From an uncultured Phycisphaerae bacterium (GTDB taxonomy: Bacteria; Planctomycetota; Phycisphaerae; Sedimentisphaerales; Anaerohalosphaeraceae), in the NCBI GenBank assembly GCA_937949545.1, contig CALEDR010000010.1, forward strand, positions 1 through 40,504: a stretch of 40,504 bases of DNA, read 5' to 3'. Under the pieces are notes generated by a model, which saw only the letters and a program-made list of their open reading frames with translations, did no database searches and was not told the DNA's origin. Below, piece after piece: positions 1 through 8,660 of this stretch; the stretch's first letter is position 1, and each line of letters starts with the position of its first letter. A program made the position numbers and the translations under genes.

Positions 1-1
1 C

Positions 2-1006
2 AAAACAGCCGTCGGATTTACCGTCAGCACGGCCTTTTCGAAAATCATCGATTTGGGCACGGAGTTCGGGGTGAAAGCCGACCCGGACGGGATGGAGGTT
101 CACGTGATGGCCGGCAAGACGATGCTGATTTCGGGCACGGCTAAGACCTCCAAAACTCAGCTGGAAGTGCGGGAGGGGTTTGCCAAGGCCGTCAGTGCCG
201 CCGGTGCCGTGCAGGATATTGCTCTGAAGAAAGAGGCCTTTGTCCGTCGGCTTCAGCCGCAGACGCAGTTTGTCTGGAGGGGGCAGAATGTGAATCTGGC
301 GGATATTGTCGGCGGAGGCAATGGCTTCGGAACCGGACGTTTGAATGCCGGTATTGATTATCAGGGAACCATTGATTTGCTGGAGACGTTTACGTCTGCG
401 GAAGGGCCGAAAAATTATGTACCGGTTCGATCCAGTCTTTTTATCGACGGTGTTTTTATTCCGAACGGCCTGTCGCAGATTAACTCCAATGGATTGACGT
501 ATGAATTTGAGCCGACCAACGGCCGCTACTGGCTGGGTGTGCTCAACGGGGCTTGGCATCAGATTGCCCTGACGGTGAAAGTGCCTCGCCATCAGTTGCG
601 GCTGAACGGCAAAGAATACGGCACATCGGACAGCCCCGCCATTTATCTGAGCAGCAATCAGGGGGTCACATTCAATCTTCAGGCGATTCGTGAATATACA
701 AAGATGAATATCCGGCGGTTTACGGCCCTGTGCGGTCTTTCGGAAACGTACCGCGATTACTGGGAAATTATGAAACAGTACCCGCATTTTCCGCAGGAGC
801 CGACCGCTTCTTTTTATGTTCTGGTTGATGGGAAGGTCCGCTTTGTGCAGGAAAATATGACACCCGGCGAGCCGGCTCGGCAGATTGCCGTGGACATCGG
901 GCCCGAAGACCAGTTCCTGACCCTGGCAACCACGCAAGGCCGCGATAAAACCAATAACGGCGACTGGACAGTGTTTGCCGAACCGTTCCTCGAATTGCGG
1001 GAATAG
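2..1006 (+). CDS. FecR-domain protein with NPCBM-like C-terminal domain (5' end outside window)
   Basis: The reading frame is open from base 2, so the gene starts upstream of the window and 334 codons are visible. Near the start, GFTVSTAF is followed by DLGTEFGV, the signature end of a FecR domain; the VHVMAGK stretch after it continues that fold. The C-terminal two thirds, with a region around GVTFNLQAIR and then VLVDGKVRF and VDIGPEDQFLTLATTQG, resemble the NPCBM-like carbohydrate-binding domains that planctomycete FecR proteins carry. FecR proteins usually sit in the inner membrane and control a partner ECF sigma factor; that partner and the membrane segment would lie upstream. The gene ends 50 bp before a secreted LamG protein, which suggests it may regulate the surface-protein genes that follow. 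That regulatory link is inference. Confidence 0.8.
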   Translation, partial: KTAVGFTVSTAFSKIIDLGTEFGVKADPDGMEVHVMAGKTMLISGTAKTSKTQLEVREGFAKAVSAAGAVQDIALKKEAFVRRLQPQTQFVWRGQNVNLADIVGGGNGFGTGRLNAGIDYQGTIDLLETFTSAEGPKNYVPVRSSLFIDGVFIPNGLSQINSNGLTYEFEPTNGRYWLGVLNGAWHQIALTVKVPRHQLRLNGKEYGTSDSPAIYLSSNQGVTFNLQAIREYTKMNIRRFTALCGLSETYRDYWEIMKQYPHFPQEPTASFYVLVDGKVRFVQENMTPGEPARQIAVDIGPEDQFLTLATTQGRDKTNNGDWTVFAEPFLELRE

Positions 1007-1056
1007 AAATCGGAAAAATCATAATAATAACGGATACGTGCTGAAATGGAGGATGT

Positions 1057-3264
1057 ATGATGAAGCGAGGTCTGGCAATTCTTCTAGTAGGATTCTGGGG
1101 GATGTCCGCAGGGGCGTATGTCCCTTCCCTTCTGATCGATGATTTCAGCGGAAATTTGAGTGCCTACACACACACAGTGATTCTGGATGTCAATGGGGGA
1201 GCTTCCAACGTCAGCAGTTGGCAAATTGTCAATGGGCGTCTTCAGATTCAGACCACGAGCTATGACGGCATCGAACAGCATGCCTTCATTCGCAGCGGTC
1301 TGGCTCTTCAAGTCGGCGATGAACTCCAGGTCGATATTGTTCCCGAATATACGGGACAGCAGGATATCGGCCTGTATGTAGGCGGTACAGTCCCCCAGAC
1401 CGGTATCCGCCGGGATTACATCGCGATGTATCGCCGCAACAATGGCCAGTTGTTCTCCCGCGGTTTCGATGGAACCACCGAATATCCTTTGGCTGGAAAC
1501 TGGACGAATAATATCCCGATCGATACCCTGTTTATTGCGAGGGTGGCAGAAAACACGTATGAAGCGGGCTGGTACTATCAGGGAATTCGCAATGTTTTGG
1601 TAACCCGGACTCCCTCCTATGCAAATGCCGCTACCGTTGTTGGTTTCTATGCGGATATTCGTGCAACCGGCGATGTGGGTGTTGTGGACAATCTGCGGAT
1701 TGTCAGTACCCAGTTTTTCCCGCACAACCCCGATCCGGCTGACAAGGCAGCTCAGGTTGGCATTCCCTTTGGCACAACCGGAGATGTGGATGTGATGCTT
1801 CAGTGGAATGTCGGCTTGGATCCGAGCAATCGTTCCCAGATCAATCCGCTCATTAAAAAGCATTATATTTATCTCTCCAAAAACCAGAATACTGTAAATG
1901 ACCCAAATCTTTACTATGTCGCCGCCGTCAATCAGGTCGGCAGCAATCTGACCGCTTCGTATATTCCCGACCCGTTCCTGAAGGCCAGCGGCCAGTATTT
2001 CTGGAGGATCGAAGAAGGTCTTGATAACGGGCAAGGCGGTGTGTATCCGCCGGGTGAGCCGAATAATATTGTCGGCCCGACCTGGACATTTGAGACGATT
2101 AGCATGGAGCCGATTATCCAGACGCAGCCGGTTTCGACCTCGGTGCGTCTGGGGCAGTCGCTGTCTCCGGCATTCAGTGTTTCCGTGTTCAGCGTATCGC
2201 CTGTGAGCTATCAGTGGTACTACTCGACGGATGCTCAGATTGACGCTTCGGATACGCAGGTCGGCGGCAATTCCCCGACCCTGTCGGTTCTGAATGCTTC
2301 CGTATCCGATCAGGGGCATTATTACTGCCGCATCTGGAACGAGGCAACTCAAAGCGGCGGCGGTCCCAAGCCCGATGTTTATTCAAATGTGGTTTCTCTG
2401 ACGGTCGGACGGCTGGTGGCGGCTTATGACTTCGAAAACAATCTGAATGACGCCAGCGGGGAAGGCAACCACGGTCAGGCGTTTGACCTGTCGCTGCCGG
2501 ATCCAAGTCAGGCCGTTCCGGTCTTCACAACCGACCGCATTCAGGGAGGCTATGCCCTCCAGCTGAACGGCGTCGGTCAGTATGTGGATTTCGGGATGTC
2601 GGCTTATCCGAAAGCCGGACCGTTGGCGGGCGGTCTCGGCGGCGGACTGGATGAAGGCACCATCACCTGCTGGGTGAAGGCCGCCAAAGTCGGAGGACTT
2701 CTGTCCAACTACAATGACGGCACGACAACCGGCTTTGCAATGAGTCTGGAAGCCAGCGGCACGACGGCGGATGCCCGCATCAATGTTCGCGGGGAGGCAG
2801 CTGAAATCGTCACTGCTCAGGGGCGGCCTGGGATGACCGGCTTTGATATGCTCACCGACAATCAGTGGCATATGGTTACAGTGGTTTGGAAGGCGGGAAC
2901 AATCGGGCGGGTCTATGTGGACGGCGGAATTGCGGCGGAAGATACCACGCTCGGTACACCGGCTCTGTATGCGGCCTGGCAGCGAGGGGTTCTGCTGGGG
3001 GCGACCCGCACGATGGCCGATCGGAACGTGCTGACGAATTTCTACGGCGGCCTGATTGATGACCTGCGGGTGTACAACTACGCCTGGACGCCTGCGGAAG
3101 TCGCCGCCGCTTATACACAGGTAACCGGAAAGCCGGCCTGTGTGGACCCCAATTTTGACGGCAGCCAGTTTAATTTTGACAATTCGGCCTCCTCGTACTG
3201 CCGCATTGACCTGGCGGACCTGGCGGTCTTTGTTCAGAAGTGGCTGGCCAGCGGTCTGCAGTAA
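1057..3264 (+). CDS. Secreted modular protein: unknown N-terminal domain, Ig-like, LamG, dockerin-like tail
   Basis: A 735-aa exported protein. The start is supported by GGAGG at 1048-1052, 4 nt before the first of two adjacent ATGs, and by a signal peptide ending near residue 20. Modules in order: a domain of about 200 residues starting at LIDDFSG, shared with the next gene; a fibronectin-like stretch (about 223-345); an Ig-like domain (about 350-450) with the pattern SYQWYY then DQGHYYCRI; a LamG/concanavalin-like domain (about 455-690) with QWHMVTVVWK and a C-terminal DDLRVYNYAW; and a short tail with CRIDLADLAVFVQKWL. Such tails resemble one half of a dockerin and are frequent in planctomycete exoproteins. 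The role is probably cell-surface or polysaccharide binding. No catalytic residues are evident. Confidence 0.85.
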   Translation: MMKRGLAILLVGFWGMSAGAYVPSLLIDDFSGNLSAYTHTVILDVNGGASNVSSWQIVNGRLQIQTTSYDGIEQHAFIRSGLALQVGDELQVDIVPEYTGQQDIGLYVGGTVPQTGIRRDYIAMYRRNNGQLFSRGFDGTTEYPLAGNWTNNIPIDTLFIARVAENTYEAGWYYQGIRNVLVTRTPSYANAATVVGFYADIRATGDVGVVDNLRIVSTQFFPHNPDPADKAAQVGIPFGTTGDVDVMLQWNVGLDPSNRSQINPLIKKHYIYLSKNQNTVNDPNLYYVAAVNQVGSNLTASYIPDPFLKASGQYFWRIEEGLDNGQGGVYPPGEPNNIVGPTWTFETISMEPIIQTQPVSTSVRLGQSLSPAFSVSVFSVSPVSYQWYYSTDAQIDASDTQVGGNSPTLSVLNASVSDQGHYYCRIWNEATQSGGGPKPDVYSNVVSLTVGRLVAAYDFENNLNDASGEGNHGQAFDLSLPDPSQAVPVFTTDRIQGGYALQLNGVGQYVDFGMSAYPKAGPLAGGLGGGLDEGTITCWVKAAKVGGLLSNYNDGTTTGFAMSLEASGTTADARINVRGEAAEIVTAQGRPGMTGFDMLTDNQWHMVTVVWKAGTIGRVYVDGGIAAEDTTLGTPALYAAWQRGVLLGATRTMADRNVLTNFYGGLIDDLRVYNYAWTPAEVAAAYTQVTGKPACVDPNFDGSQFNFDNSASSYCRIDLADLAVFVQKWLASGLQ

Positions 3265-3396
3265 ACAGAGTATTTTCGCAGGGTCTCCTGCGGAGGGAGG
3301 CCCTGCTCGCCGCAAAAAAGTGTGAAGTGTGTTGTGTGTGAAGTGTTGGAGTGCAAAAGAAGTTTCAATGAACCCAATTTGTGGAGGATGTGAAAG

Positions 3397-4095
3397 ATGA
3401 AAAAAATGTCAGTTTTAGTCCTGATGGGGCTGATGAGCATCGCAGCCCAGGCCGTTCTGATCGATGACTTCAGCGGCAATTTGAGTGCCTATACAGGCAC
3501 AGTGATTCTGGATGCCAACGGCGGCGGTTCCAACGTCAGTACCTGGCAGATTGTCGATGGAACCCTGCAGATCAGCACCTCGACCTATGACGGCATTGAA
3601 CAGCACGCCTTCATCCGCAGCGGCTTGACCCTCGGTGTCGGATATGAACTGCAGGTTGATGTGGTGGTCGGGGCTGCCGGATCGCAGGATATCGGTCTTT
3701 ATGTGGGCGGCACAGTCCCTCAGACCGGTGTCCGAAGGGATTACATTGCAATGTATCGACGCAACAACGGCCAGTTGTTCTCCCGCGGTTTCGATGGAAC
3801 CACCGAATATCCTTTGGCTGGAAACTGGACGAATAATATCCCGATCGATACTCTGTTTATTGCCCGGGTGGAAGAAAACACGTATGAAGCGGGCTGGTAC
3901 TATCAGGGAACTCGCAATGTTCTGGTAACCCGAACACCCAACTATCCCAACGCTGCGACGGTGGTTGGTTTCTATGCCGATATTCGGGGAGCCGGTGTGG
4001 TCGGCAGTCTGGACAATCTGCGGATTTTTGTCCCGGAACCGGCGACGATGGCCCTGCTGGGACTGGGCGCCCTCTTGGCGGCTCGCAAACGCTAA
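3397..4095 (+). CDS. PEP-CTERM protein paralogous to the N-terminal domain of the preceding gene
   Basis: A 232-aa protein with a signal peptide (residues 1 to about 19) and a C-terminal PEP-CTERM sorting signal: VPEPAT, then a hydrophobic stretch LLGLGALLAA, then RKR. PEP-CTERM proteins are handled by exosortase and displayed at the surface. Residues about 20-210 are close to identical to residues 25-220 of the gene at 1057, including RRDYIAMYRRNNGQLFSRGF. The two genes therefore share one binding-type domain but attach it to different tails. The start is supported by a GGAGG at 3382-3386 shortly before ATG. The domain looks like a concanavalin-like beta-sandwich; I do not recognise a named family. 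Confidence 0.85.
   Translation: MKKMSVLVLMGLMSIAAQAVLIDDFSGNLSAYTGTVILDANGGGSNVSTWQIVDGTLQISTSTYDGIEQHAFIRSGLTLGVGYELQVDVVVGAAGSQDIGLYVGGTVPQTGVRRDYIAMYRRNNGQLFSRGFDGTTEYPLAGNWTNNIPIDTLFIARVEENTYEAGWYYQGTRNVLVTRTPNYPNAATVVGFYADIRGAGVVGSLDNLRIFVPEPATMALLGLGALLAARKR
3769..3851 (+). repeat. 83-bp block identical to 1444-1526
   Basis: This stretch of the PEP-CTERM gene is identical base for base to 1444-1526 of the preceding LamG gene, including third codon positions. The flanking coding sequence of the same shared domain differs at many synonymous sites. The abrupt change suggests local gene conversion between direct repeats about 2.3 kb apart, though very recent partial duplication is an alternative. 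Confidence 0.8.
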
Positions 4096-4124
4096 AAACG
4101 TTTTAGGATAAGAGGCAACATTCG

Positions 4125-4160
4125 GCTGCGGGCCGGGAACGGCCCGGTCCGCAGCTTTTT
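4125..4160 (+). terminator. Strong rho-independent terminator after PEP-CTERM gene
   Basis: Arms 4125-4137 and 4143-4155 pair over 13 bp with a single G-T wobble. The loop is 5 nt, and five T residues follow at 4156-4160. The hairpin lies 29 bp after the PEP-CTERM stop codon. Only 21 bp remain before the next start codon, so it may also act as an attenuator for the pseudopilin gene. Confidence 0.85.
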
Positions 4161-4181
4161 ATCAAACAGTTCAGGAGACAG

Positions 4182-5012
4182 ATGGTGGCAGGCACAATGA
4201 ACAAAAAGAACGGATTTACCCTCATTGAATTGCTGGTTGTGATTGCCATTATTGCTCTGTTATTGTCGATTATTATGCCGGCTTTGAGGATGGCTAAGGA
4301 GCAGGGCCGAAAAATTGTCTGCAAAAATAATCTCTCTCAGATCGGTAAAGCCGTCGAACTCTACGAAATGCAGTACGACTACAAGCGGTTTGTGATTCGA
4401 CAGGATGCCTCCCAAACCGATGATTACTGGATGGGCAAACTGGCTCCCTATTCCGATAATGTCTATTATTCCCAGCAGTACCAAGAGGGCAAAAAGATCG
4501 ATATGCTGCTTTGCCCCTCAGCACCCTATGGAAAATACCAGGCTGATCCGACGGGACCCTATGCCAACCCCTCCGGGCAATACGGAACAGCGACAATGCC
4601 CTGGTCCTGGGCGCGGTCGACCGGCCGATCGACCATCGGCAGCTACGGGATCAACGGCTGGGCGGGGCTGGATTATTATTACGAAAGCGACTCGATGTAT
4701 GCACCATACTTCTTTAAGAGCTGGATGGATATCTCGCCGACGGTGCCGCTGTTTGCCGACTGCGTCTGGACCATCGGCTGGCCGCGCGGCAATGACCTGC
4801 CGTCGGACACCTTGCAGGGTTCTGCCGCCGCCCAGCTGCCCGCCAACAGTGACAATATGCGGCGGTTCTGCATCGACCGGCACAGCAGACAAATCAATAT
4901 CATTTTCAGGGACCTGCATGCGGATACGATGAAGCTGGAGGTTTTGTGGACGCTGTCCTGGAGCCGGGGCTATCGTGTGCCCAGCCCGCTGCCTCGGCTT
5001 CCCAATAAGTAA
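4182..5012 (+). CDS. Type II-like pseudopilin with planctomycete-type C-terminus
   Basis: The N-terminus carries the prepilin motif [16 protein letters not shown], with the peptidase cleavage point after the glycine and the Glu at +5, followed by a hydrophobic helix ending [10 protein letters not shown]. The C-terminus has [20 protein letters not shown] and then LWTLSW, which matches the DUF1559-like pseudopilins that are greatly multiplied in planctomycetes. It would be inserted in the inner membrane and processed by a prepilin peptidase; its job in a secretion or surface structure is unknown. ATG 4182 has AGGAG at 4173-4177 at a short distance. ATG 4197 gives the more usual short leader ([11 protein letters not shown]) but sits far from the Shine-Dalgarno. 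No promoter fits between the upstream terminator and this start. Confidence 0.85.
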   Translation: MVAGTMNKKNGFTLIELLVVIAIIALLLSIIMPALRMAKEQGRKIVCKNNLSQIGKAVELYEMQYDYKRFVIRQDASQTDDYWMGKLAPYSDNVYYSQQYQEGKKIDMLLCPSAPYGKYQADPTGPYANPSGQYGTATMPWSWARSTGRSTIGSYGINGWAGLDYYYESDSMYAPYFFKSWMDISPTVPLFADCVWTIGWPRGNDLPSDTLQGSAAAQLPANSDNMRRFCIDRHSRQINIIFRDLHADTMKLEVLWTLSWSRGYRVPSPLPRLPNK

Positions 5013-5062
5013 CAGAACAGCAAGCGGACAAAACAAGATTCGAGTAAACTGGGGGTGAATTG

Positions 5063-6613
5063 ATGCACCGTCGAACAATCACAAGCACCAAAAATGCTTT
5101 TCTCTACTGGGCTGTTTTGGGGGGAGTTGCCTCGCTGTGTATGGCGTTCCCGAGCGTAACCAAAATCGGCGATACGACTGTCGCGTCCAATGCAATGACG
5201 CTCAGCAGTCCGGCCACCTACGGCCAGGCCATCAACGGCCTTTCTTTTCAGCAGGAAGCACTGATGACTTTTAACGGCTGGCAGTATATCACCTATTACA
5301 ACAGCTCCCGTTACGTCTGTGTAGGACGCCGTCAGCTGCCCAACGGCTCCTGGCAGATTCTGACGCTGACGGATTATACACTCAGCACGACCTGGAATGC
5401 CCACAATACAATCTCGATGGGCATCTGTCCCAATGACGGAACGATTCATCTGTCGTTTGACCATCACAGTTCGACCCTGCGGTATCGTGTTTCTCAACCC
5501 GGTGCAGCGACAAACCCGGCTTCCGTGACCTGGAGTGCGTCGCTGTTCGGACCGGTTCGAAACACCCTCGAATCAGGTCAATCCTACTCTACGGTGACGT
5601 ATCCTCGGTTCTGGCCGACGCCGGACGGCAATCTGCAGTTTGGATACCGCATCGGCAGCTCCGGCAACGGGGACTGGGCGATTGTGGATTACAATGCGGC
5701 GACCAGGCAATGGACGAATACTCGAACGGTCATCGGCCGGACCGGCACCTATACGGACTCCCTTGGAAGCAGTACGGTTCGCAATCCTTATCTGAACGGC
5801 CCAATCGGCTATGGACCGGACGGCACGTTGCATCTGACCTGGACCTGGCGGGAAACGGCCGGCGGAGCCAATCACGATATTCTTTATGCCTGCAGCAAAG
5901 ACGGGGGATTCACCTGGTACAACAATGAGCCGGCCCGGGGGCTTCGAATCGGCACAGGGCCGCAGCCCATTCAGACGCTGCTCGGCTTGACCTGGGTGAA
6001 TGAGGGGCTCCAGATTGTCGGACGCTCCACCGGCAATTCCGCTACCCAGCAGTTAATCCTTCTGGATTCGCCGGGGATCCGGGTTGTTACGCTGGACCGC
6101 TATTACGGGATGATGAACCAGCAGGCCCAGGCCGTTGACCCGCGGGGCCGGATTCACACGGTGATGTTTCACTGCACACCGGAGACCTATCAGGGGTATA
6201 CCTGGAGTACCTGGGGGCCGCAAGGGGCTCGACGCTATTACCACTATTGGCGGGATTCCCAGGGCTTCTGGCGTCGCAATGAACTGCCCGGACAGGTCGG
6301 CAGCCGCCCCAAGCTGTTTATTCGCTCCAACGGCGATGCGTTTGTGATTTATCAGTCCCGGCGGACGGTCAATCCGACGGATACCGGCATTTACTTCATC
6401 GACGGCGACCTGACGATTCAGGCGGCCACGGCCGCCAATCAGTGGACGGATTGGCAGATTATCCATGTCGAGCCCGGCTATTTTCTCAATGAAGCCCTCG
6501 GCGACAAGACCCGTTTTGAACAGGGTGTTCTGTCCGTGATGATGCAGGAATCGCCCGTCTCGATCGGTGCGGCGACCAAACTGCGGGTTCTGGATTTTCA
6601 ACTTAACAATTAA
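5063..6613 (+). CDS. Secreted BNR_4-type beta-propeller protein, possible polysaccharide lyase or sialidase-like enzyme
   Basis: A 516-aa protein with a signal peptide (about residues 1-30, ending near SLCMA). Repeated blade-like elements include MGICPNDGTIHLSFDHH, GYGPDGTLHLTWTWR and CSKDGGFTWYNN, the last being a sialidase/Asp-box-like element. The layout fits the BNR repeat-containing family (BNR_4), some members of which are seven-bladed propeller lyases acting on uronic-acid-rich polysaccharides such as ulvan. The FDHHSSTLRYR segment is the most conserved-looking part and a candidate active-site region, but I cannot assign catalytic residues. ATG 5063 is preferred over the in-frame TTG at 5060 because it lies 4 nt after the GGGGGTGA block at 5051-5058. 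It lies 50 bp after the pseudopilin gene and is probably co-transcribed with it. Confidence 0.8.
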   Translation: MHRRTITSTKNAFLYWAVLGGVASLCMAFPSVTKIGDTTVASNAMTLSSPATYGQAINGLSFQQEALMTFNGWQYITYYNSSRYVCVGRRQLPNGSWQILTLTDYTLSTTWNAHNTISMGICPNDGTIHLSFDHHSSTLRYRVSQPGAATNPASVTWSASLFGPVRNTLESGQSYSTVTYPRFWPTPDGNLQFGYRIGSSGNGDWAIVDYNAATRQWTNTRTVIGRTGTYTDSLGSSTVRNPYLNGPIGYGPDGTLHLTWTWRETAGGANHDILYACSKDGGFTWYNNEPARGLRIGTGPQPIQTLLGLTWVNEGLQIVGRSTGNSATQQLILLDSPGIRVVTLDRYYGMMNQQAQAVDPRGRIHTVMFHCTPETYQGYTWSTWGPQGARRYYHYWRDSQGFWRRNELPGQVGSRPKLFIRSNGDAFVIYQSRRTVNPTDTGIYFIDGDLTIQAATAANQWTDWQIIHVEPGYFLNEALGDKTRFEQGVLSVMMQESPVSIGAATKLRVLDFQLNN

Positions 6614-6643
6614 GCGACTGATTGATTCTATGGGGGAAATTCT

Positions 6644-8512
6644 GTGAAGCAAATTCTGATGAATATTCTGACGATGGGGTTGGTGTTGACTGTCCCCTGT
6701 ACAGCGGCCGTTCGAGGGCCCTACGCGCCGGATGTCTATACGCTGCATCTGTATCATTTTGACGGAAATGCAAATGATGCTGTTTCGAGCAATCCCATTC
6801 ATTTAACGTCGGCTTACGGGGCAACGGTGACGGAACCGTCATATGAAGGATTCGGGACGGCCCTGAATACCTACGAGGGGTCTTCCAATACCTCTGCCAA
6901 TCAGCCGATTGCTTATGTAGATGAAGTGGCGATCAGCAATTTTGTCGGCCCGGACGGGGCGTTTACCTTCGAGGCCGTCGTCCGGCCCGTCGGGCAGATT
7001 CCCAACCACATGCAGATTATTTCCGGAGAGGATGACAGCGGACAGCCCGCCAGGGGCTGGCAGTTTCGGGTCAATCTCGGCGGTCAGCTGGAGTTTATCA
7101 AACTGACCGGTATGCAGGAGAATTTTACCGCCGCTTTGCCGACCGGCGGCGAGCACGCCTGGGCGCCGGGCCAATGGTTTCATGCCGCCGTGAGCTACAA
7201 TGGTCAGGAGAACACGGCCGGCAATCTGAAGGTTTACTGGACCCGGCTGGATTCCGGCGCCTCGGAGGCAAACCTGCTGGCTTCTTTTCAGATGTCGGCA
7301 GACCTCTCCCCGTCGGCGCAGATTGATTTTGCCGTCGGCAATGAGGGGCGGGATTTTTCCGGTGAAAACTTTGAAGGGTTGGTTGATGAAGTCCGCATCA
7401 GCTCCATCGCCCGCAGTCCGCAGGATATGCTTTTTATGCCGGGCACTCCGCCGCCGGTTATTGTAAGGCAGCCCTTCGATGTGCGTGTCAGAACGCCGAA
7501 CAGCGCCGTTTTCGAGGCGGTTTTTGAAAGCCAAACCGAACCGACGGCGGTTTGGTACTGCTCCGGACAATCCGGCGAGCTGCCGGTGGATACGGCAGGC
7601 AGCCGTATTCTTTCTGAAATCGTTTATGATGCTCAGACTCAGCACTATACTGCTCGGCTGCTGTTTACAGAAACTTTGATTTCGGATAGCGGCTTTTACT
7701 ATTGCAGAATAACAAACGCAAGCAATGTGCAGCGTTCCAGCTCTCCAGCCCGTCTGATAGTGGAGGGGCTGCTGGCGCACTGGACGCTGGATGCATCGGA
7801 TTATGCCGGCGGGGTGTATGTGGACGCTGTATCCGGACGTTCGGCATCGGTTTTTGGGATTCCGGTGTTTGCGGAGGGGGCGGACGGGCGTTTGATGGGT
7901 GCGGTCCAAATCGGTGCGGATTCGGGCTGGGCGGTGACGGAGCCGCTGGACCTGACGGGCGGAACGGGCGTGATGACACTCAGTCTGTGGGCCCAGCGGC
8001 CGTCGGGCCTGTCTTTGGGGTCGGATATTCAGATGGAGACTTGGCCGGAAGGGACGCTGGTGTCCGTTGCGGGAGGGTTGTCTTCGGAGGGCCGCTGGCA
8101 GCATGTTTGTGTGGTTTATACGGGCACCTCGGCCCGGGTTTATGTGGATGGTGTCTTTCGAACGGAAGGGGCGTATGTTTTGCCGATGGATACGACGGCA
8201 CAGCTGACGCTGGGCGTTGGGATAGGGGAGATGGAGAATTTTGAAGGTCGTCTGGATGATGTACGGATTTATAATTATGGGCTGAGCGAGGAGGAGGCGG
8301 CTCAGATTTATTATGAGATGACGGGGATGGGGGTCTGTCTGTTGGGTCACACGAGCGTGTATGATTTGACGGGCTCGGAAGGGTCGCCGGATTGTGTGGT
8401 GGACCTGTATGATTTGGCGGCGTTTGCCTCCGTCTGGCTGGAGGTATACACCCTGCCGGATTTGGCCGGCCTGGCTTCCGAGTGGAAAAAGACATTTTCA
8501 TATCCAAATTAG
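6644..8512 (+). CDS. Secreted LamG/Ig/LamG protein with dockerin-like tail
   Basis: A 622-aa exported protein starting at GTG with GGGGGAAA (6632-6639) upstream and a signal peptide ending near CTAA (about residue 22). Modules: a first LamG-like domain (about 30-265, opening LHLYHFDGNANDA and closing LVDEVRISSIARS), an Ig-like domain (about 270-375 with DSGFYYCRITNAS), a second LamG domain (about 378-565, closing RLDDVRIYNYGLS), and a C-terminal dockerin-like segment CVVDLYDLAAFASVWL. The build parallels the gene at 1057 but the N-terminal domain differs. It lies 30 bp downstream of the BNR_4 gene, so probably in the same transcript. Codon choice toward the 3' end is strongly G-rich and gives long antisense shadow frames. 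Confidence 0.85.
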   Translation: MKQILMNILTMGLVLTVPCTAAVRGPYAPDVYTLHLYHFDGNANDAVSSNPIHLTSAYGATVTEPSYEGFGTALNTYEGSSNTSANQPIAYVDEVAISNFVGPDGAFTFEAVVRPVGQIPNHMQIISGEDDSGQPARGWQFRVNLGGQLEFIKLTGMQENFTAALPTGGEHAWAPGQWFHAAVSYNGQENTAGNLKVYWTRLDSGASEANLLASFQMSADLSPSAQIDFAVGNEGRDFSGENFEGLVDEVRISSIARSPQDMLFMPGTPPPVIVRQPFDVRVRTPNSAVFEAVFESQTEPTAVWYCSGQSGELPVDTAGSRILSEIVYDAQTQHYTARLLFTETLISDSGFYYCRITNASNVQRSSSPARLIVEGLLAHWTLDASDYAGGVYVDAVSGRSASVFGIPVFAEGADGRLMGAVQIGADSGWAVTEPLDLTGGTGVMTLSLWAQRPSGLSLGSDIQMETWPEGTLVSVAGGLSSEGRWQHVCVVYTGTSARVYVDGVFRTEGAYVLPMDTTAQLTLGVGIGEMENFEGRLDDVRIYNYGLSEEEAAQIYYEMTGMGVCLLGHTSVYDLTGSEGSPDCVVDLYDLAAFASVWLEVYTLPDLAGLASEWKKTFSYPN

Positions 8513-8660
8513 TTTTTGGAGTCTGTTGATTTAGAACAGATTTGTAATTCTGAAAAAGTTAATTTGGATATTTTTTAAAAATCGGTCTTATGGGGGTTCA
8601 TTTCCTTTAAAAAAAACGTTTTTTTATTGACGACAGTCTTTTGTTGGAGTATAGTTTTGG
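8513..8660. other. First part of a 474-bp gene-free gap
   Basis: The gap 8513-8986 holds no convincing gene. This first part contains a weak hairpin (8522-8527 with 8535-8540, followed by TTT) that could end the surface-gene transcript. An A/T-rich tract follows, including a run of A, CG and a run of T at about 8609-8625, just before the promoter at 8627. The remainder of the gap is described under the RNA candidate. Confidence 0.6.
8609..8655 (+). promoter_or_regulatory. Near-consensus sigma-70 promoter with A/T-rich upstream element
   Basis: TTGACG at 8627-8632 and TATAGT at 8650-8655 are separated by exactly 17 bp, matching the housekeeping consensus at five of six positions each. The A- and T-tracts at 8609-8625 immediately upstream resemble an UP element. 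Transcription would start near 8661-8663. No open reading frame follows before a strong terminator, so the product is probably RNA or a regulated leader. Confidence 0.75.

Noticed and set aside
1084-2352. Long antisense frame opposite the LamG gene (similar ones at 6839-8350 and 18397-20364)
   Set aside because: These are codon-bias shadows of well-supported genes on the + strand; the products are low-complexity and Arg/His/Pro-rich.
3277-3292. CGCAGG/CCTGCG hairpin after the first LamG gene as a terminator
   Set aside because: The stem is perfect but short (6 bp) and no T-tract follows.
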